A DNA stretch of 64,000 nucleotides, from NCBI RefSeq assembly GCF_900302465.1, contig NZ_OMOR01000001.1, positions 1,054,001 through 1,118,000 on the forward strand. Reading direction: 5' to 3'. The notes beneath the pieces were generated by a model that saw only the letters and a program-made list of their open reading frames with translations, searched no databases and was not told the DNA's origin. Position numbers and translations under genes: made by a program. Positions 33,354 through 42,822 of this stretch are shown piece by piece. This DNA is from Ascidiaceihabitans donghaensis (GTDB lineage Bacteria; Pseudomonadota; Alphaproteobacteria; Rhodobacterales; Rhodobacteraceae). Each line of letters starts with the position of its first letter. The first letter of the stretch is position 1.

Positions 33354-34330
33354 AAGCGCTGGTTTATCAAGGTGTTGAAACGCTGGGTTTCACGGATGTG
33401 CCGGATGCTGTGCCGCAGACGGGCGAGCATCTGATCAAGGTTGAGGCGGTCGGCATCTGCGGGTCAGATATGCACGCCTATCTCGGCCACGATGCACGGC
33501 GTCCTGCGCCGCTAATTCTGGGACACGAGGCAGCTGGAACGATCAAAGGTGGCACACATGACGGCATGCGCGTTACTGTAAACCCGCTGGTGACCTGCGG
33601 TGTTTGCCCCGCTTGCAAGGCAGGGCGCGAAAACCTGTGCCCTGATCGGCAGATCATTTCGATGATGCCGCGCGAAGGCGCGTTTGCGCAATATGTGGCG
33701 ATGCCAATGTCCAATCTGGTCGAAGTGCCGGATCATGTGCCGCTGGAAAAAGCAGCATTGGCGGAACCATTGGCCGTTAGTTGGCATGCGGCCCGATTGG
33801 CGCTTGAAGCGCTGCACCTGTCGATGGAACGTCGTGCGTTGGTCATCGGCGGGGGGGCCATTGGTTTGGCGGCTTCCCTTGCGCTTAAGGCGATGGGGCT
33901 GGACGATGTGACAATCGTTGAACCTGATCCCTCCAGATGTGCCTTTTTGCATGATCAAGCGGGGCAGACTGCGGTTGCGTCAACCGATCAGAGTTTTCCT
34001 ATCGTGATCGACGCGGTTGGCTTCGGGGTCACGCGTGCCTCTGCGTCCAGCCTTGTGCAGCCGGGGGGCGTCATCGCGCATGTGGGCTTGGGGGATGACA
34101 ATCCTGGGTTTGATGTGCGCCGCGCGACTTTGCAAGAAATCACCTTTATCGGCACCTATACCTACACCGCCGTTGACTTCCGCGACACGGCTGCGGCCCT
34201 TTTCGACGGGCGTCTTGGCCCGTTGGACTGGACCCAAACCCGCGCCTTGGCTGACGGGGCAAGCGCTTTTGCCGATCTGCGTGCAGGCAAGGTTGCGACG
34301 CCAAAAATCATTTTGGACCCTTGGTCTTAA
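33350..34330 (+). CDS. zinc-dependent alcohol dehydrogenase of the sulfonate operon
   Basis: A medium-chain dehydrogenase with the catalytic zinc region CGSDMHAYLGHDARR and GHEAAG, the structural zinc loop CGVCPACKAGRENLC and a nucleotide-binding VIGGGAIGLAASLA. It is 326 residues, slightly short for the family. The start overlaps the SDR stop by 4 bp (ATGA). It likely works with the SDR on carbon 2 of the sulfonated diol (HpsO/HpsP-type racemisation). Confidence 0.8.
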   Translation: MKALVYQGVETLGFTDVPDAVPQTGEHLIKVEAVGICGSDMHAYLGHDARRPAPLILGHEAAGTIKGGTHDGMRVTVNPLVTCGVCPACKAGRENLCPDRQIISMMPREGAFAQYVAMPMSNLVEVPDHVPLEKAALAEPLAVSWHAARLALEALHLSMERRALVIGGGAIGLAASLALKAMGLDDVTIVEPDPSRCAFLHDQAGQTAVASTDQSFPIVIDAVGFGVTRASASSLVQPGGVIAHVGLGDDNPGFDVRRATLQEITFIGTYTYTAVDFRDTAAALFDGRLGPLDWTQTRALADGASAFADLRAGKVATPKIILDPWS

Positions 34331-34358
34331 CAACGACGGCCCAACCGGAGATTTCCCC

Positions 34359-34769
34359 GTGTATCAAAAAATCCTTGTTCCCATGGCGCTTGACCACGGT
34401 GTGTCCAAAGGCACTTTGGAGATTGCCAAAGCCCTGACCGGCGGCTCTGGCGAGATTGTTGCCCTGCATGTTTACGAGGCGCCACAAGGATCGGTTCAGG
34501 CCTATGTCGATGACGAAGTCAAACAAGAAGGACTTGCGCGGGCAAAGGCCGAATTGCAGGCAAAAACCGAACACCTGAACGGCGTGAAGGCCGAGATGGT
34601 GGTGGGACATACCTATCGCTCCATCATTGATTATGCATCCGAACACAGTGTGGATTGCATCGTCATGGGATCACACAAACCGGGGTTCAGCGACTATTTG
34701 CTGGGCTCCACGGCCGCGCGTGTTGTGCGGCATGCGCCCTGCGCTGTGCATGTGTATCGCAGCACCTGA
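34359..34769 (+). CDS. universal stress protein (UspA family)
   Basis: A 136-residue single Usp domain: YQKILVPMALDH at the start, VGHTYRSIIDYA, and the ATP-binding loop MGSHKPGFSDYLLGSTAARVV ending PCAVHVYRS. GTG 34359 with CGGAG upstream is chosen; the long frame from 34017 overlaps the dehydrogenase and is not credible. Usp genes often ride in TRAP transporter operons (compare TeaD of the ectoine transporter TeaABC), where they modulate transport. That role here is inference. Confidence 0.85.
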   Translation: MYQKILVPMALDHGVSKGTLEIAKALTGGSGEIVALHVYEAPQGSVQAYVDDEVKQEGLARAKAELQAKTEHLNGVKAEMVVGHTYRSIIDYASEHSVDCIVMGSHKPGFSDYLLGSTAARVVRHAPCAVHVYRST

Positions 34770-34817
34770 CGCAGGCATCTTCGATTTTTTCTACCCAATC
34801 AGAAAGGCTTTTCTCTT

Positions 34818-35324
34818 ATGAATATCGACAAGAAGATCGTGGACGATCTTGTCGCAAATGACGTCTCATTCGTGACTACCGTGCCATGCAAACAGCTGGC
34901 TGGTGTGATCGAAGAGGTCGAGGCGCGCGACGAGATTTTCCATATTCCTTCAAACAAAGAAGACGAAGGCATGGGGCTGTGTGCCGGTGCCTTTATGGGC
35001 GGCAAACGCCCTGCCATCATCATGCAGAACACCGCAATCGGTGTGACGATCAATACGTTGGCAACGCTTACACAATTCTACCGGATGCCGCTGCCGATGA
35101 TCATTTCCTACCGTGGCGAGTTGCGCGAACCCGTGGCCTGTCAGGTTGAAATGGCCGTGCACACAAAGGCATTGTTGGCGCAGCTCAACATCCCGACTTA
35201 TCACTTCCACTGGAAAGATGATGTCAAAGAATTCGACAACATCCTGAAATACACATTCATGTGCAACAAACCTGTGGCGATCCTGACCGACGCCAACTTC
35301 TGGGGAGGCTATGGCGACCAATGA
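34818..35324 (+). CDS. comD: sulfopyruvate decarboxylase alpha subunit
   Basis: The N-terminal (pyrimidine-binding) half of a thiamine-diphosphate decarboxylase. The 168 residues contain SNKEDEGMGLCAGAFMGGK, with the Glu that activates ThDP, and QNTAIGVTINTLATL, matching ComD. ComDE converts 3-sulfopyruvate to sulfoacetaldehyde and CO2. Its stop overlaps the start of the beta subunit gene (ATGA), as expected for a heteromer made in equal amounts. Confidence 0.85.
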   Translation: MNIDKKIVDDLVANDVSFVTTVPCKQLAGVIEEVEARDEIFHIPSNKEDEGMGLCAGAFMGGKRPAIIMQNTAIGVTINTLATLTQFYRMPLPMIISYRGELREPVACQVEMAVHTKALLAQLNIPTYHFHWKDDVKEFDNILKYTFMCNKPVAILTDANFWGGYGDQ

Positions 35325-35875
35325 TCCGTTCTGAAATTCTCAAAGAAATCGCCCCGATTCTGAACCCTCACCTTGTCGTGTGCAACATCGGTCTGCCCAG
35401 CCAAGAGCTGCATATGATCGACGACAACGAACGCAACTTTTACATGCTTGGCACGATGGGCTTGTCGTCTTCCATCGGCTTTGGTCTGGCGCTGTCGCAA
35501 GACAAGCCGGTGATCTCGATCGACGGGGACGGTTCTGTTTTGACCAACCTCGGCACGTTGCCCACAATCGCCAACAATGCGACAGGCAACTACACGCTGT
35601 TGATCATCGACAACGGATCTTATGGATCAACCGGAGATCAGCCGACCTATGCGGGTATGAAAACCAACCTAACCGATGTGGCGCGAGCCTGTGGCTGTGA
35701 AAACGTGATCGAGGTGCAGGACAAAGACCTTGCGCCCGTTCTGCAAGAGGCCGTGGACAGCGACCAGATGACCATCATCGTGTGCAAATGTGACAGCGGA
35801 AACATCAAGCTGCCCGTCATCACACTGGACCCGGTTGTCATCCGCCACCGCTTTATGGAAGCCGTAAAAGCCTAA
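35321..35875 (+). CDS. comE: sulfopyruvate decarboxylase beta subunit
   Basis: The diphosphate-binding half of the ThDP enzyme: MGLSSSIGFGLALS and the GDGS...NN motif (IDGDGSVLTNLGTLPTIANN), then DNGSYGSTGDQPTY. ATG 35321 is set by its overlap with the alpha subunit stop and gives 184 residues, the usual ComE length. It supplies sulfoacetaldehyde for the acetyltransferase Xsc, which is not in this window. Its stop overlaps the next gene's start. Confidence 0.85.
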   Translation: MIRSEILKEIAPILNPHLVVCNIGLPSQELHMIDDNERNFYMLGTMGLSSSIGFGLALSQDKPVISIDGDGSVLTNLGTLPTIANNATGNYTLLIIDNGSYGSTGDQPTYAGMKTNLTDVARACGCENVIEVQDKDLAPVLQEAVDSDQMTIIVCKCDSGNIKLPVITLDPVVIRHRFMEAVKA

Positions 35876-36987
35876 TGTCTGTCAATGCCATCCATAGTGC
35901 CGAGGACGCACGGCTGATTGCAAAGCGTCGCCTGCCGTGGATGGTGTTTGACTACATTGATGGCTCTGCCGGACGTGAAACAGGGGCAGCGCGCAATCGT
36001 GCTGCCCTTGATGCCCTGACGTTGCGGCCCCGGATTTTGCGTGACGTTTCATCCCGAGACCTAAGTACGTCTTTGTTTGGAACGCAGGCCCAGCGCCCTT
36101 TTGGCATCGCGCCCATGGGCATGTGCAACTTAAGTGCGCCGGAGGCCGATCTGATGCTGGCCCGTCTGGCCGCGAAATACAAAGTGCCGCATGGTGTGTC
36201 GACCGTGGCGTCCACACCCCTTGAGCAAATCATCGACGTGGCCGAAGGGAACGCTTGGTTCCAGCTCTATTTCTCTGGTGACGGGGTTGGCACCTTCAAA
36301 CTGGTCGAGCGGGCCAAGGCTGCGGGTTACACAACCCTCGTTTTGACCGTGGACGTGCCCGAGGTCGGTCGCCGCCCGCGCGAATTGCGGCACGGTTTCA
36401 AAATGCCGTTTGCGATTGGCCCGCGCCAGTTCATCGACTTTGCCCTGCATCCGCGATGGTCGTTGACGCAGCTGGCCGCTGGCAAACCCCAAATGGCCAA
36501 CTTCGAGATGGACGGCTATGATTTTGACCGCACCGAAAGCCGGGCGCGGGCGACATGGGACACGCTGGCCAAATTGCGTGACATGTGGCCCGGAAAGTTA
36601 GTGGTCAAAGGGGTGTTGGACGTGGAGGACGCAGCAGGCCTAAAAGCCGCTGGCGTCGATGGCATCCAAGTGTCCAGCCACGGTGCGCGCCAGCTGGAAA
36701 GCGCGCCAGCCCCAATCGACATCCTGCCGCAGATACGCGCAAAGGTTGGCCCCGAATATCCGTTGTTCTTCGACAGTGGCATAAGGTCCGGCGAAGACGT
36801 TATGCGCGCCATGCACCAAGGCGCCGATTTTGTGTTTTTGGGCCGTATCTTACAGTTCGCCATCGCAGCTGGGGGGGAGGCGGGCCTGCACCGGCTTTGG
36901 GCGGTTCTGAGCGATGAAATGAGCATCGCAATGGCACAGACAGGACAATCGCAGCTTGTCGCCAATGCCGGGCTTGACCGTAGTTGA
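35875..36987 (+). CDS. slcD: FMN-dependent 2-hydroxyacid dehydrogenase, sulfolactate type
   Basis: A 370-residue member of the lactate/glycolate oxidase family. Typical parts: RLPWMVFDYIDGSAG at the N-terminus, FGIAPMGMCNLS, LTVDVPEVGRRPRELR, VVKGVLD with the FMN Lys, and the catalytic His-Arg segment VSSHGARQLESAP (most relatives have SNHG). A FDSGIRSGEDVMRA phosphate loop follows. Directly behind comDE it most likely oxidises sulfolactate to sulfopyruvate (SlcD role); an unrelated lactate-type substrate is possible. The symbol rests on context. Confidence 0.7.
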   Translation: MSVNAIHSAEDARLIAKRRLPWMVFDYIDGSAGRETGAARNRAALDALTLRPRILRDVSSRDLSTSLFGTQAQRPFGIAPMGMCNLSAPEADLMLARLAAKYKVPHGVSTVASTPLEQIIDVAEGNAWFQLYFSGDGVGTFKLVERAKAAGYTTLVLTVDVPEVGRRPRELRHGFKMPFAIGPRQFIDFALHPRWSLTQLAAGKPQMANFEMDGYDFDRTESRARATWDTLAKLRDMWPGKLVVKGVLDVEDAAGLKAAGVDGIQVSSHGARQLESAPAPIDILPQIRAKVGPEYPLFFDSGIRSGEDVMRAMHQGADFVFLGRILQFAIAAGGEAGLHRLWAVLSDEMSIAMAQTGQSQLVANAGLDRS

Positions 36988-37060
36988 AGCTCTGTGTGCG
37001 GTTTAGGTCAACGTCGCAAATCAGCGGAAAAAATTGCATGCCGCCTTTGGGATGCTGTGA

Positions 37061-37939
37061 TCAGAATTGGGCAGCCAAGTGATCTATAACTGCGCGAATT
37101 CGTGCAGTCAGATGGCGGCTTGGCGGATAGACAGCATACAGCCCCAAAACCTTTGCTTCTTCCGCTTCAAATAACAATTGAAGCCGTCCCGCGTCCAGAA
37201 AAGGTTGCGCGGTGTAAAGAGGCACCCGACCAATGCCGAGACCATCAGCCGCCATATTGGCAACTGCACGCGGTGAATTGGCGCGAAAGTTTCCCGATAC
37301 GGCGACATTGTAGATTTTTTGGGGCCCTTGAAATTCCCATTGATCAATATGAGACGACGTTGTTTGCAAAAGGCAATTGTGCGTGGTCAATGCGGCGGGT
37401 TCGTTTGGGTGACCGTGCGTTTCCAGATACTCTGGCGCGGCACAGCACACGATGCGCATATCCATGAGCTTGCGTGCAACAAGGCTTGAATCCTTCAGTG
37501 CACCAAAACGCACTGCAAGGTCGTGACCTTCCTCGATCAGCGAAACATGGGCATCAGATAAATGAAGCTCGATAGACACCTTCGGATTTGCGGTTTGGAA
37601 GGGTTTTAACAAATGAACCAGCTGCGATGATCCATACCCCGTTGGTGCAGTGATGCGAATGCGACCTGCCAGCTCTGACTGACGTTGTTGAACCAACCCT
37701 TCCAGTTCGTCAAATTGCTCAAGCAATGGCAGACACCGATCATAATAGGACCGTCCGGTGTCTGTCAGGGTGACGCTTCTGGTGGTGCGGTTAAACAATT
37801 GGGCGTTCAGGCGCTCCTCTAACTGGCCGATGTATTTGCTGGCCAATTTGGTGCTGATCCCGACCTGACGTGCCCCTTCCGTAAAGGACGCATGGGCAGC
37901 AACAGCTGCAAAGGTCTTCATTCCGGCAATGGTGTCCAC
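37061..37939 (-). CDS. LysR-family transcriptional regulator
   Basis: A 292-residue LysR protein with N-terminal HTH (MKTFAAVAAHASFTEGARQ, VGISTKLASKYIGQLEERL) and the effector domain of the CrgA/DsdC-like group (GRIRITAPTGYGSSQLVHLL, SIELHLSDAHVSLIEEGHD). It is divergent from the glutathione transferase and oxidoreductase genes and probably controls them. The pattern of a LysR gene beside a GST and a flavin reductase is common in proteobacteria and often linked to electrophile response. Confidence 0.9.
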   Translation of the reverse strand: MDTIAGMKTFAAVAAHASFTEGARQVGISTKLASKYIGQLEERLNAQLFNRTTRSVTLTDTGRSYYDRCLPLLEQFDELEGLVQQRQSELAGRIRITAPTGYGSSQLVHLLKPFQTANPKVSIELHLSDAHVSLIEEGHDLAVRFGALKDSSLVARKLMDMRIVCCAAPEYLETHGHPNEPAALTTHNCLLQTTSSHIDQWEFQGPQKIYNVAVSGNFRANSPRAVANMAADGLGIGRVPLYTAQPFLDAGRLQLLFEAEEAKVLGLYAVYPPSRHLTARIRAVIDHLAAQF

Positions 37940-38056
37940 TATCTACGCCTCGTTCATAAATAATCTACAATTGGGTATATTATCGCCAACATCCGTTCAA
38001 GCTATCTCTTTCCGCATCGCCGGAGACATCCTCTGGCCCCACAAGAGGAACATCAT
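37940..38056. promoter_or_regulatory. divergent LysR / GST promoter region
   Basis: A 117-bp gap between divergent genes. The AT-rich stretch near 37960-37985 has ATAAT and ATTAT arms around ACAATTGGGTAT, a possible LysR-type site. No clear promoter hexamers can be assigned. Confidence 0.35.
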
Positions 38057-38680
38057 ATGTCCAACGCAATTCGTATTCACAGCTTTCCCTTGTCCGGTCA
38101 CGCCCACCGCGTGATTTTGTTCGCAGGTCTTGCGGGCATCCACCACGAAATCATCAATGTGGACCTTGGCGCGGGTGCCCACAAATCAGATGCCTACCTT
38201 GCCAAAAACCCCGCCGGACAAGTGCCAATGATCGAAGATGGTGAAACAGTGATCAGCGACAGCAACGCCATTCTGGTCTATCTGGCGCGTAAATACGCCC
38301 CGTCCTACATTCCCAACGATCCGGTTGGCGAAGCGGAAGTGCAAAAGTTCCTGACTTTGGCTGCTGGAGAATTGGCTTTTGGACCTGCTGCTGCGCGGCT
38401 GATCAATGTCTTCAAGGCCCCGCTCGACAAGGATTTTACCCATGCAACGGCCGCGAAGGTTTTGGGAAAGCTGGATGCACATCTGAACGGGCGCGAATGG
38501 TTGGTGGGCGACGCGCCAACAATCGCGGATGTTGCGATCTACAGTTACACAGCGCACGCACCGGAGGGGGACGTTTCGCTTGACCCCTACGCGAATGTGC
38601 GCCGTCTGTTGGCCAACATCGAAGCGTTGGACGGATTTGTTCCGATGCCGACAACAGCCGTTGGCCTAAGCGCCGCATAG
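38057..38680 (+). CDS. glutathione S-transferase
   Basis: The 207-residue protein has an N-terminal thioredoxin-like domain (SFPLSGHAHRVILFAGLAG, KNPAGQVPMIEDGETVISDSNAI) and a helical C-terminal domain with GREWLVGDAPTIADVAIYSY, the GST N-capping box region. The Ser in PLSGH is the probable glutathione-activating residue. It would conjugate or reduce electrophiles in the cytoplasm. First gene of an operon with the fusion oxidoreductase and the DUF1348 gene, under the divergent LysR regulator. Confidence 0.9.
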   Translation: MSNAIRIHSFPLSGHAHRVILFAGLAGIHHEIINVDLGAGAHKSDAYLAKNPAGQVPMIEDGETVISDSNAILVYLARKYAPSYIPNDPVGEAEVQKFLTLAAGELAFGPAAARLINVFKAPLDKDFTHATAAKVLGKLDAHLNGREWLVGDAPTIADVAIYSYTAHAPEGDVSLDPYANVRRLLANIEALDGFVPMPTTAVGLSAA

Positions 38681-38764
38681 ACGGTTTTGCGCATTGCGGG
38701 CCTGACTGTCTATCTCCGCGGTCAGGCGCGCCTCCCTTTATTTTCTTCGCCAACGAGGCATGCC

Positions 38765-40834
38765 ATGAATGTTGCGACATCGAACCCGTCTTCCCCTTTT
38801 CATAAGGGTGAACGCGAAATGCAGGACCGCGCAGGTTTGCTGAGGTCCATGGAAGCAATTGGCAAGACCGCCATCCGCCCGTACATGCCGGACCAGCACC
38901 GTGCATTCTATGAACAGATCCCGTTTATTCTGGTGGGCAGTGTTGATGGTGATGGGTGGCCTTGGGCGTCGATGCTGACAGGTGGTTCGAACTTTATCAC
39001 GTCGCCTACCGACACGCGTCTTGATCTTGATGCTCAACCACTGGATGACGATCCGCTGCGTGCAAATCTGGTGACTGGATCGCCTGTCGGGTTGCTTGGG
39101 ATCGAATTGTCCACGCGTCGCCGCAACCGGATGAACGCGACCGTAAAGACAACCGCTGAAAAAGGCATGTCACTTGACGTTGTACAATCGTTTGGCAACT
39201 GCCCCCAGTACATCCAGACCCGAGATATTCAGTTTGTGCGGAAGGTGCATGCCGCAGTCGACAGGCCACCCACTGATACATTCGTAGACATGGATGCCGC
39301 GGCACAGGCTTTCATCGGGCAGGCCAATTCATTCTATGTGGCCAGTTCATCGGATGTGGCGGAAAATCCGATGGCAAATGGTGTCGACGTGTCACATCGT
39401 GGTGGTCAGTCCGGGTTTCTCAAGGTTGAGGGCAACACGATCCTTGTTCCCGACTTCTCGGGTAATAACTTCTTCAACACATTGGGCAATTTCCTTGTGA
39501 ACCCCAAGGCGGGCCTGCTGTTTCCGGACTTCAGCACTGGTGATGTGTTGATGTTGACTGGCACAACAGAGGTTTTGGATGCGGATGCACCCGAGCTTGC
39601 GGGCTTCAAAGGGGCGGAACGCGGTTGGCGCTTCACCCTTGATCATGGCCTTCGGATTTATGACGCTCTGCCGTTTCGAGCGGATTTCACCGAATGGTCG
39701 CCCAACAGTCTGATGGCCGACAGCTGGGCCAAGGCAGACGCCCGCCAGACGGCTGATGCTGCGCGAAACACGTGGCGGCCCTTGCGTGTCGTCGCGATAA
39801 AAGACGAAAGCAGCGTCATCCGGTCTTTCACATTCGAGGCCGCAGACAAGCAACCGCTTCCTTTGTTCCAAGCGGGCCAGTTTTTGACCATCCGCGTGAC
39901 CCCGCAAGATGCAGGCCCGCAGTTCAGAACATACACAGTGTCCTCGGCCCCCGGTGATGACGGCTACCGCATTTCCGTCAAACGCGAACCCGGTGGTGTG
40001 GTGTCCAATGACCTGCACAACAGGCTTCAGATCGGCGATGTGATCGAGGCGAAAGCACCAAAGGGTACCTTCTACATCGACGCCTTGGACAAACGCCCAG
40101 CGGTTCTGTTTGCTGGTGGTGTCGGGGTCACGCCGATGATGTCCATGACGCGGCATGTACTGAATGAAGGCGTGCGAAAACGCTACACCCGCCCGCTGAC
40201 TGTGTTTCATGCGGCACAATCCACCGACCAACGCGCCTTTTTGGACGCGTTCCGCGCAGCCGAGATGCAAAGCGACGGAAAGATCAAATATGTGTCGATC
40301 GTCGGCACGCCTAAGGACGATGAGATCCAAGGCATTGATTTCGACGCCAGCGGCTACATCACGCCGGACTTGATAAAAAGCCGGCTATCATTTGATGACT
40401 ACGACTTTTTCCTATGTGGTCCGCCGGCCTTTATGCAGGCCGTTTATGACGCGTTGCGCGATCTTGGTGCGTGGGACGCGCGTATCTTTGCAGAAGCATT
40501 TGGGCCCGCAACCCTGACACGTCGTGCCGACGCAGGAACGGCCACGTTTGCGCCGAACCCTGAAGCAGACGCAGCGGTGATCACCTTTGCCAAATCAGGT
40601 CAAAAGCGGGGGTGGGAAAAAGGCGGCGCGACCTTGCTGGAAACTGCAGAAACGCAGGGTATCACGCCACCGTTTTCCTGCAGAAACGGATCATGCGGCA
40701 GTTGCCTGACCAAAAAGCTATCGGGCCGCGTTGCATACCGTACCGCTGTGACCGCCACACACGCGGACGACGAAGTGCTGCTGTGCTGCGCGGTTCCTGC
40801 CGAAGGCACTGACACCCTCATTCTTGATCTTTGA
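38765..40834 (+). CDS. fusion oxidoreductase: PNPOx-like, FAD/NAD reductase and 2Fe-2S ferredoxin domains
   Basis: A 689-residue three-part protein from ATG 38765 (frame opens at 38687). Part 1 (about 30-330) is a pyridoxamine-phosphate-oxidase-like split barrel ([20 protein letters not shown] and [20 protein letters not shown]). Part 2 (about 335-590) is a ferredoxin-reductase module with FAD motif RTYTVSS and NAD motif [13 protein letters not shown]. Part 3 (about 605-689) is a plant-type 2Fe-2S domain, [16 protein letters not shown] with a late CC. It could pass electrons from NAD(P)H to a flavin or peroxide-like substrate. Between GST and DUF1348 genes. Confidence 0.85.
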   Translation: MNVATSNPSSPFHKGEREMQDRAGLLRSMEAIGKTAIRPYMPDQHRAFYEQIPFILVGSVDGDGWPWASMLTGGSNFITSPTDTRLDLDAQPLDDDPLRANLVTGSPVGLLGIELSTRRRNRMNATVKTTAEKGMSLDVVQSFGNCPQYIQTRDIQFVRKVHAAVDRPPTDTFVDMDAAAQAFIGQANSFYVASSSDVAENPMANGVDVSHRGGQSGFLKVEGNTILVPDFSGNNFFNTLGNFLVNPKAGLLFPDFSTGDVLMLTGTTEVLDADAPELAGFKGAERGWRFTLDHGLRIYDALPFRADFTEWSPNSLMADSWAKADARQTADAARNTWRPLRVVAIKDESSVIRSFTFEAADKQPLPLFQAGQFLTIRVTPQDAGPQFRTYTVSSAPGDDGYRISVKREPGGVVSNDLHNRLQIGDVIEAKAPKGTFYIDALDKRPAVLFAGGVGVTPMMSMTRHVLNEGVRKRYTRPLTVFHAAQSTDQRAFLDAFRAAEMQSDGKIKYVSIVGTPKDDEIQGIDFDASGYITPDLIKSRLSFDDYDFFLCGPPAFMQAVYDALRDLGAWDARIFAEAFGPATLTRRADAGTATFAPNPEADAAVITFAKSGQKRGWEKGGATLLETAETQGITPPFSCRNGSCGSCLTKKLSGRVAYRTAVTATHADDEVLLCCAVPAEGTDTLILDL

Positions 40835-40857
40835 ACTTACATGGAAGGACTATTCAA

Positions 40858-41322
40858 ATGTCACGCCCCCCTTTGCCGCCATTTACCCGTGAAACCGCAA
40901 TTCAAAAGGTACGCCTTGCCGAAGACGGTTGGAACAGCCGCGATGCGTCCAAGGTTGCGACCGCCTATACGCTTGATACCAAATGGCGCAACCGCGCGGA
41001 TTTTGTGACCAATCGCGATGAGGCCGAAGCATTTTTGTCAGGCAAATGGGTGCGAGAAAATGAATACCGCCTGATCAAAGAGCTGTGGGCCTTTACCGAC
41101 AACCGGATCGCGGTGCGCTATGCCTATGAATGGCGCGATGACAGCGGCAATTGGTTCCGGTCATATGGAAACGAAAACTGGGAATTCGCCGAGGACGGCT
41201 TGATGCAGAACCGTCACGCCAGCATCAATGATTTGCCGATCCGCGAAGAAGACCGTCTGTTCCATTGGCCTTTGGGACGACGACCCGATGACCATCCGGG
41301 CCTGTCTGATTTGGGGCTTTGA
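40858..41322 (+). CDS. DUF1348 (SnoaL/NTF2-like) protein
   Basis: A 154-residue single-domain protein: [40 protein letters not shown] and [20 protein letters not shown] are typical of the DUF1348 family, an NTF2-like fold. ATG 40858 follows TGGAAGGAC; the in-frame TTG at 40831 overlaps the upstream gene. The end reads [19 protein letters not shown], also conserved. Catalytic role unknown; it is a steady neighbour of GST and oxidoreductase genes. Confidence 0.85.
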   Translation: MSRPPLPPFTRETAIQKVRLAEDGWNSRDASKVATAYTLDTKWRNRADFVTNRDEAEAFLSGKWVRENEYRLIKELWAFTDNRIAVRYAYEWRDDSGNWFRSYGNENWEFAEDGLMQNRHASINDLPIREEDRLFHWPLGRRPDDHPGLSDLGL

Positions 41323-41406
41323 TCGCGCATTCGGGCGATAGACTGGACCGGCCTTCAGATTTTCTTTGGGTATAGGGTATGTGGTCTGGAAAGCAGAACA
41401 GGCCGT

Positions 41407-42237
41407 TCAAAACCGTTCGCCCAGCAACCGGTAACACCAAAAGGGTTCTTCGGATGCGATCTTTTGGTTCAGGGTGACGGGGGAAAACCCCGTCGCACGC
41501 TTTAGGGCGCGCCCCATGTGGGACTGATCTGCAAACCCTGCGTCAGCGGCAACTTCGGCCGGAGTGGACTGCGGATCTTGCGAAATCAGGCGATGGACGT
41601 CTTCCAGCTTGGCAAAGAAATCCAAAGTTTGTTTGCTTAGCCCTGTGCGTCGTTGAAGGCGTCGTTGCATGGATCGAAGGCTGCGTCCGGCCCCGGTTTG
41701 CGCAAGTTGGATCATCAGGTGATACATCCAGTCTTTGAGCATATCGGGAGCAGTCCGGTCAAACGGTTCACCGTTGCCTTTTGTGTCAACCCAGCTGTGC
41801 GCCATTTCCTGCCAGAACTTGGGCCATGCAGCTTCAAGGGGCGGGACAGCCAAAGGCGAAAGGGCGTGTTTAATGCGCGTCGATGGTACAGCGTCCAATG
41901 TGCCACCCAATTGCTGCCAAGCGTCGGGAAAGAAGGTGACTGTAGCGGCCAAAACCGGCCCCGCGCTCCAACTCATTTGCGGTTTGCTTTGTGGCGGCAA
42001 GAACAGTGTTCGTGGGGCAAGGGGCTGTTGTTTGAGTTGCTCAAGCGGAAGGATACCTTCGGCCAAATGCAACTGACCTTCAAAGAACATCGAAACCGAA
42101 TACAGGGGGGACGCGGGAAAGTAGTTGACCCGATCTGCATCGGACAACTGCACATTGCGTGTGTCACGCACGATGCAGCCGGCGATACAGCTGGATAGCG
42201 ATCCGGGTGGTAAAATAAGCTGGCAATTCGACGCCAT
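41407..42237 (-). CDS. AraC-family transcriptional regulator
   Basis: A 276-residue protein with a C-terminal AraC HTH pair: RRLQRRTGLSKQTLDFFAKL and TPAEVAADAGFADQSHMGRA, ending ATGFSPVTL. The N-terminal part is the DUF6597-like sensing region (CIRDT-type opening IAGCIVRDT, NYFPASPLYSVSMFFEG). ATG 42237 follows GGAAAGGCG and is preferred to the longer frame from 42312. It is divergent from the DUF2867-like and P450 genes and may regulate them. Confidence 0.85.
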   Translation of the reverse strand: MASNCQLILPPGSLSSCIAGCIVRDTRNVQLSDADRVNYFPASPLYSVSMFFEGQLHLAEGILPLEQLKQQPLAPRTLFLPPQSKPQMSWSAGPVLAATVTFFPDAWQQLGGTLDAVPSTRIKHALSPLAVPPLEAAWPKFWQEMAHSWVDTKGNGEPFDRTAPDMLKDWMYHLMIQLAQTGAGRSLRSMQRRLQRRTGLSKQTLDFFAKLEDVHRLISQDPQSTPAEVAADAGFADQSHMGRALKRATGFSPVTLNQKIASEEPFWCYRLLGERF

Positions 42238-42327
42238 TGAAACGCCTTTCCACAAATATGACGCCATCGTTCTATAGATTATGCCGCGGCTGTGCCAGAT
42301 CATTTGCAACACACAAGAGGTCTACAC

Positions 42328-42822
42328 ATGCCGTACACATCCCCGCCAAAGAATTACCCTGTTGAAGTTGAACCGCGATTGCCGAACCCTGTTTTGCCAA
42401 CTGCAAATTGGGCCGATGCGTTTGAAATCGAAACGCTGCGTGTTTTTTCTGACATGAGACAACTGGCGGAACAGACAATCGGATCAATGCCACGATGGGC
42501 GCGGTGGCTTTTAGCCATACGTAACATTCTGGTTGTGCCGTTTGGTTTGAAGTCTGACGGAATGGATGACGCGCAAGGCACTGCAGATTGTATCGATATT
42601 TTTCCGGTTCTGGACGAAACAAAAGACCGTATTGTGCTTGGCTTCGATGATCGCCATCTGGATTTTAGGATCGTTGTCGACCGCGAGGCAGCCGACCGGG
42701 CATCTTTACTGCGGGCCACAACTTTGGTGGACCGTCACAACGCAATGGGCCGGTTTTATATCGCCGTTGTTGCGCCTTTTCATCGTGTCATCGTCAAATC
42801 GGTTTTGAAAAATGCGCTTTAA
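42328..42822 (+). CDS. DUF2867-like protein
   Basis: The 164-residue product has the DUF2867 layout: ADAFEIETLRVFSDMRQLAE, then LLAIRNILVVPFGLK, GFDDRHLDFRIVV and a C-terminal NAMGRFYIAVVAPFHRVIVK. ATG 42328 follows CAAGAGG. The 3' end overlaps the P450 start by 11 bp, so the two are co-translated. The family's function is not known; lipid or small-ligand binding has been suggested for related SRPBCC-like folds. Confidence 0.75.
   Translation: MPYTSPPKNYPVEVEPRLPNPVLPTANWADAFEIETLRVFSDMRQLAEQTIGSMPRWARWLLAIRNILVVPFGLKSDGMDDAQGTADCIDIFPVLDETKDRIVLGFDDRHLDFRIVVDREAADRASLLRATTLVDRHNAMGRFYIAVVAPFHRVIVKSVLKNAL

Noticed and set aside
39392-40330. 312-codon minus-strand frame inside the fusion oxidoreductase gene
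   Set aside because: Antisense shadow of conserved FAD and NAD domains.
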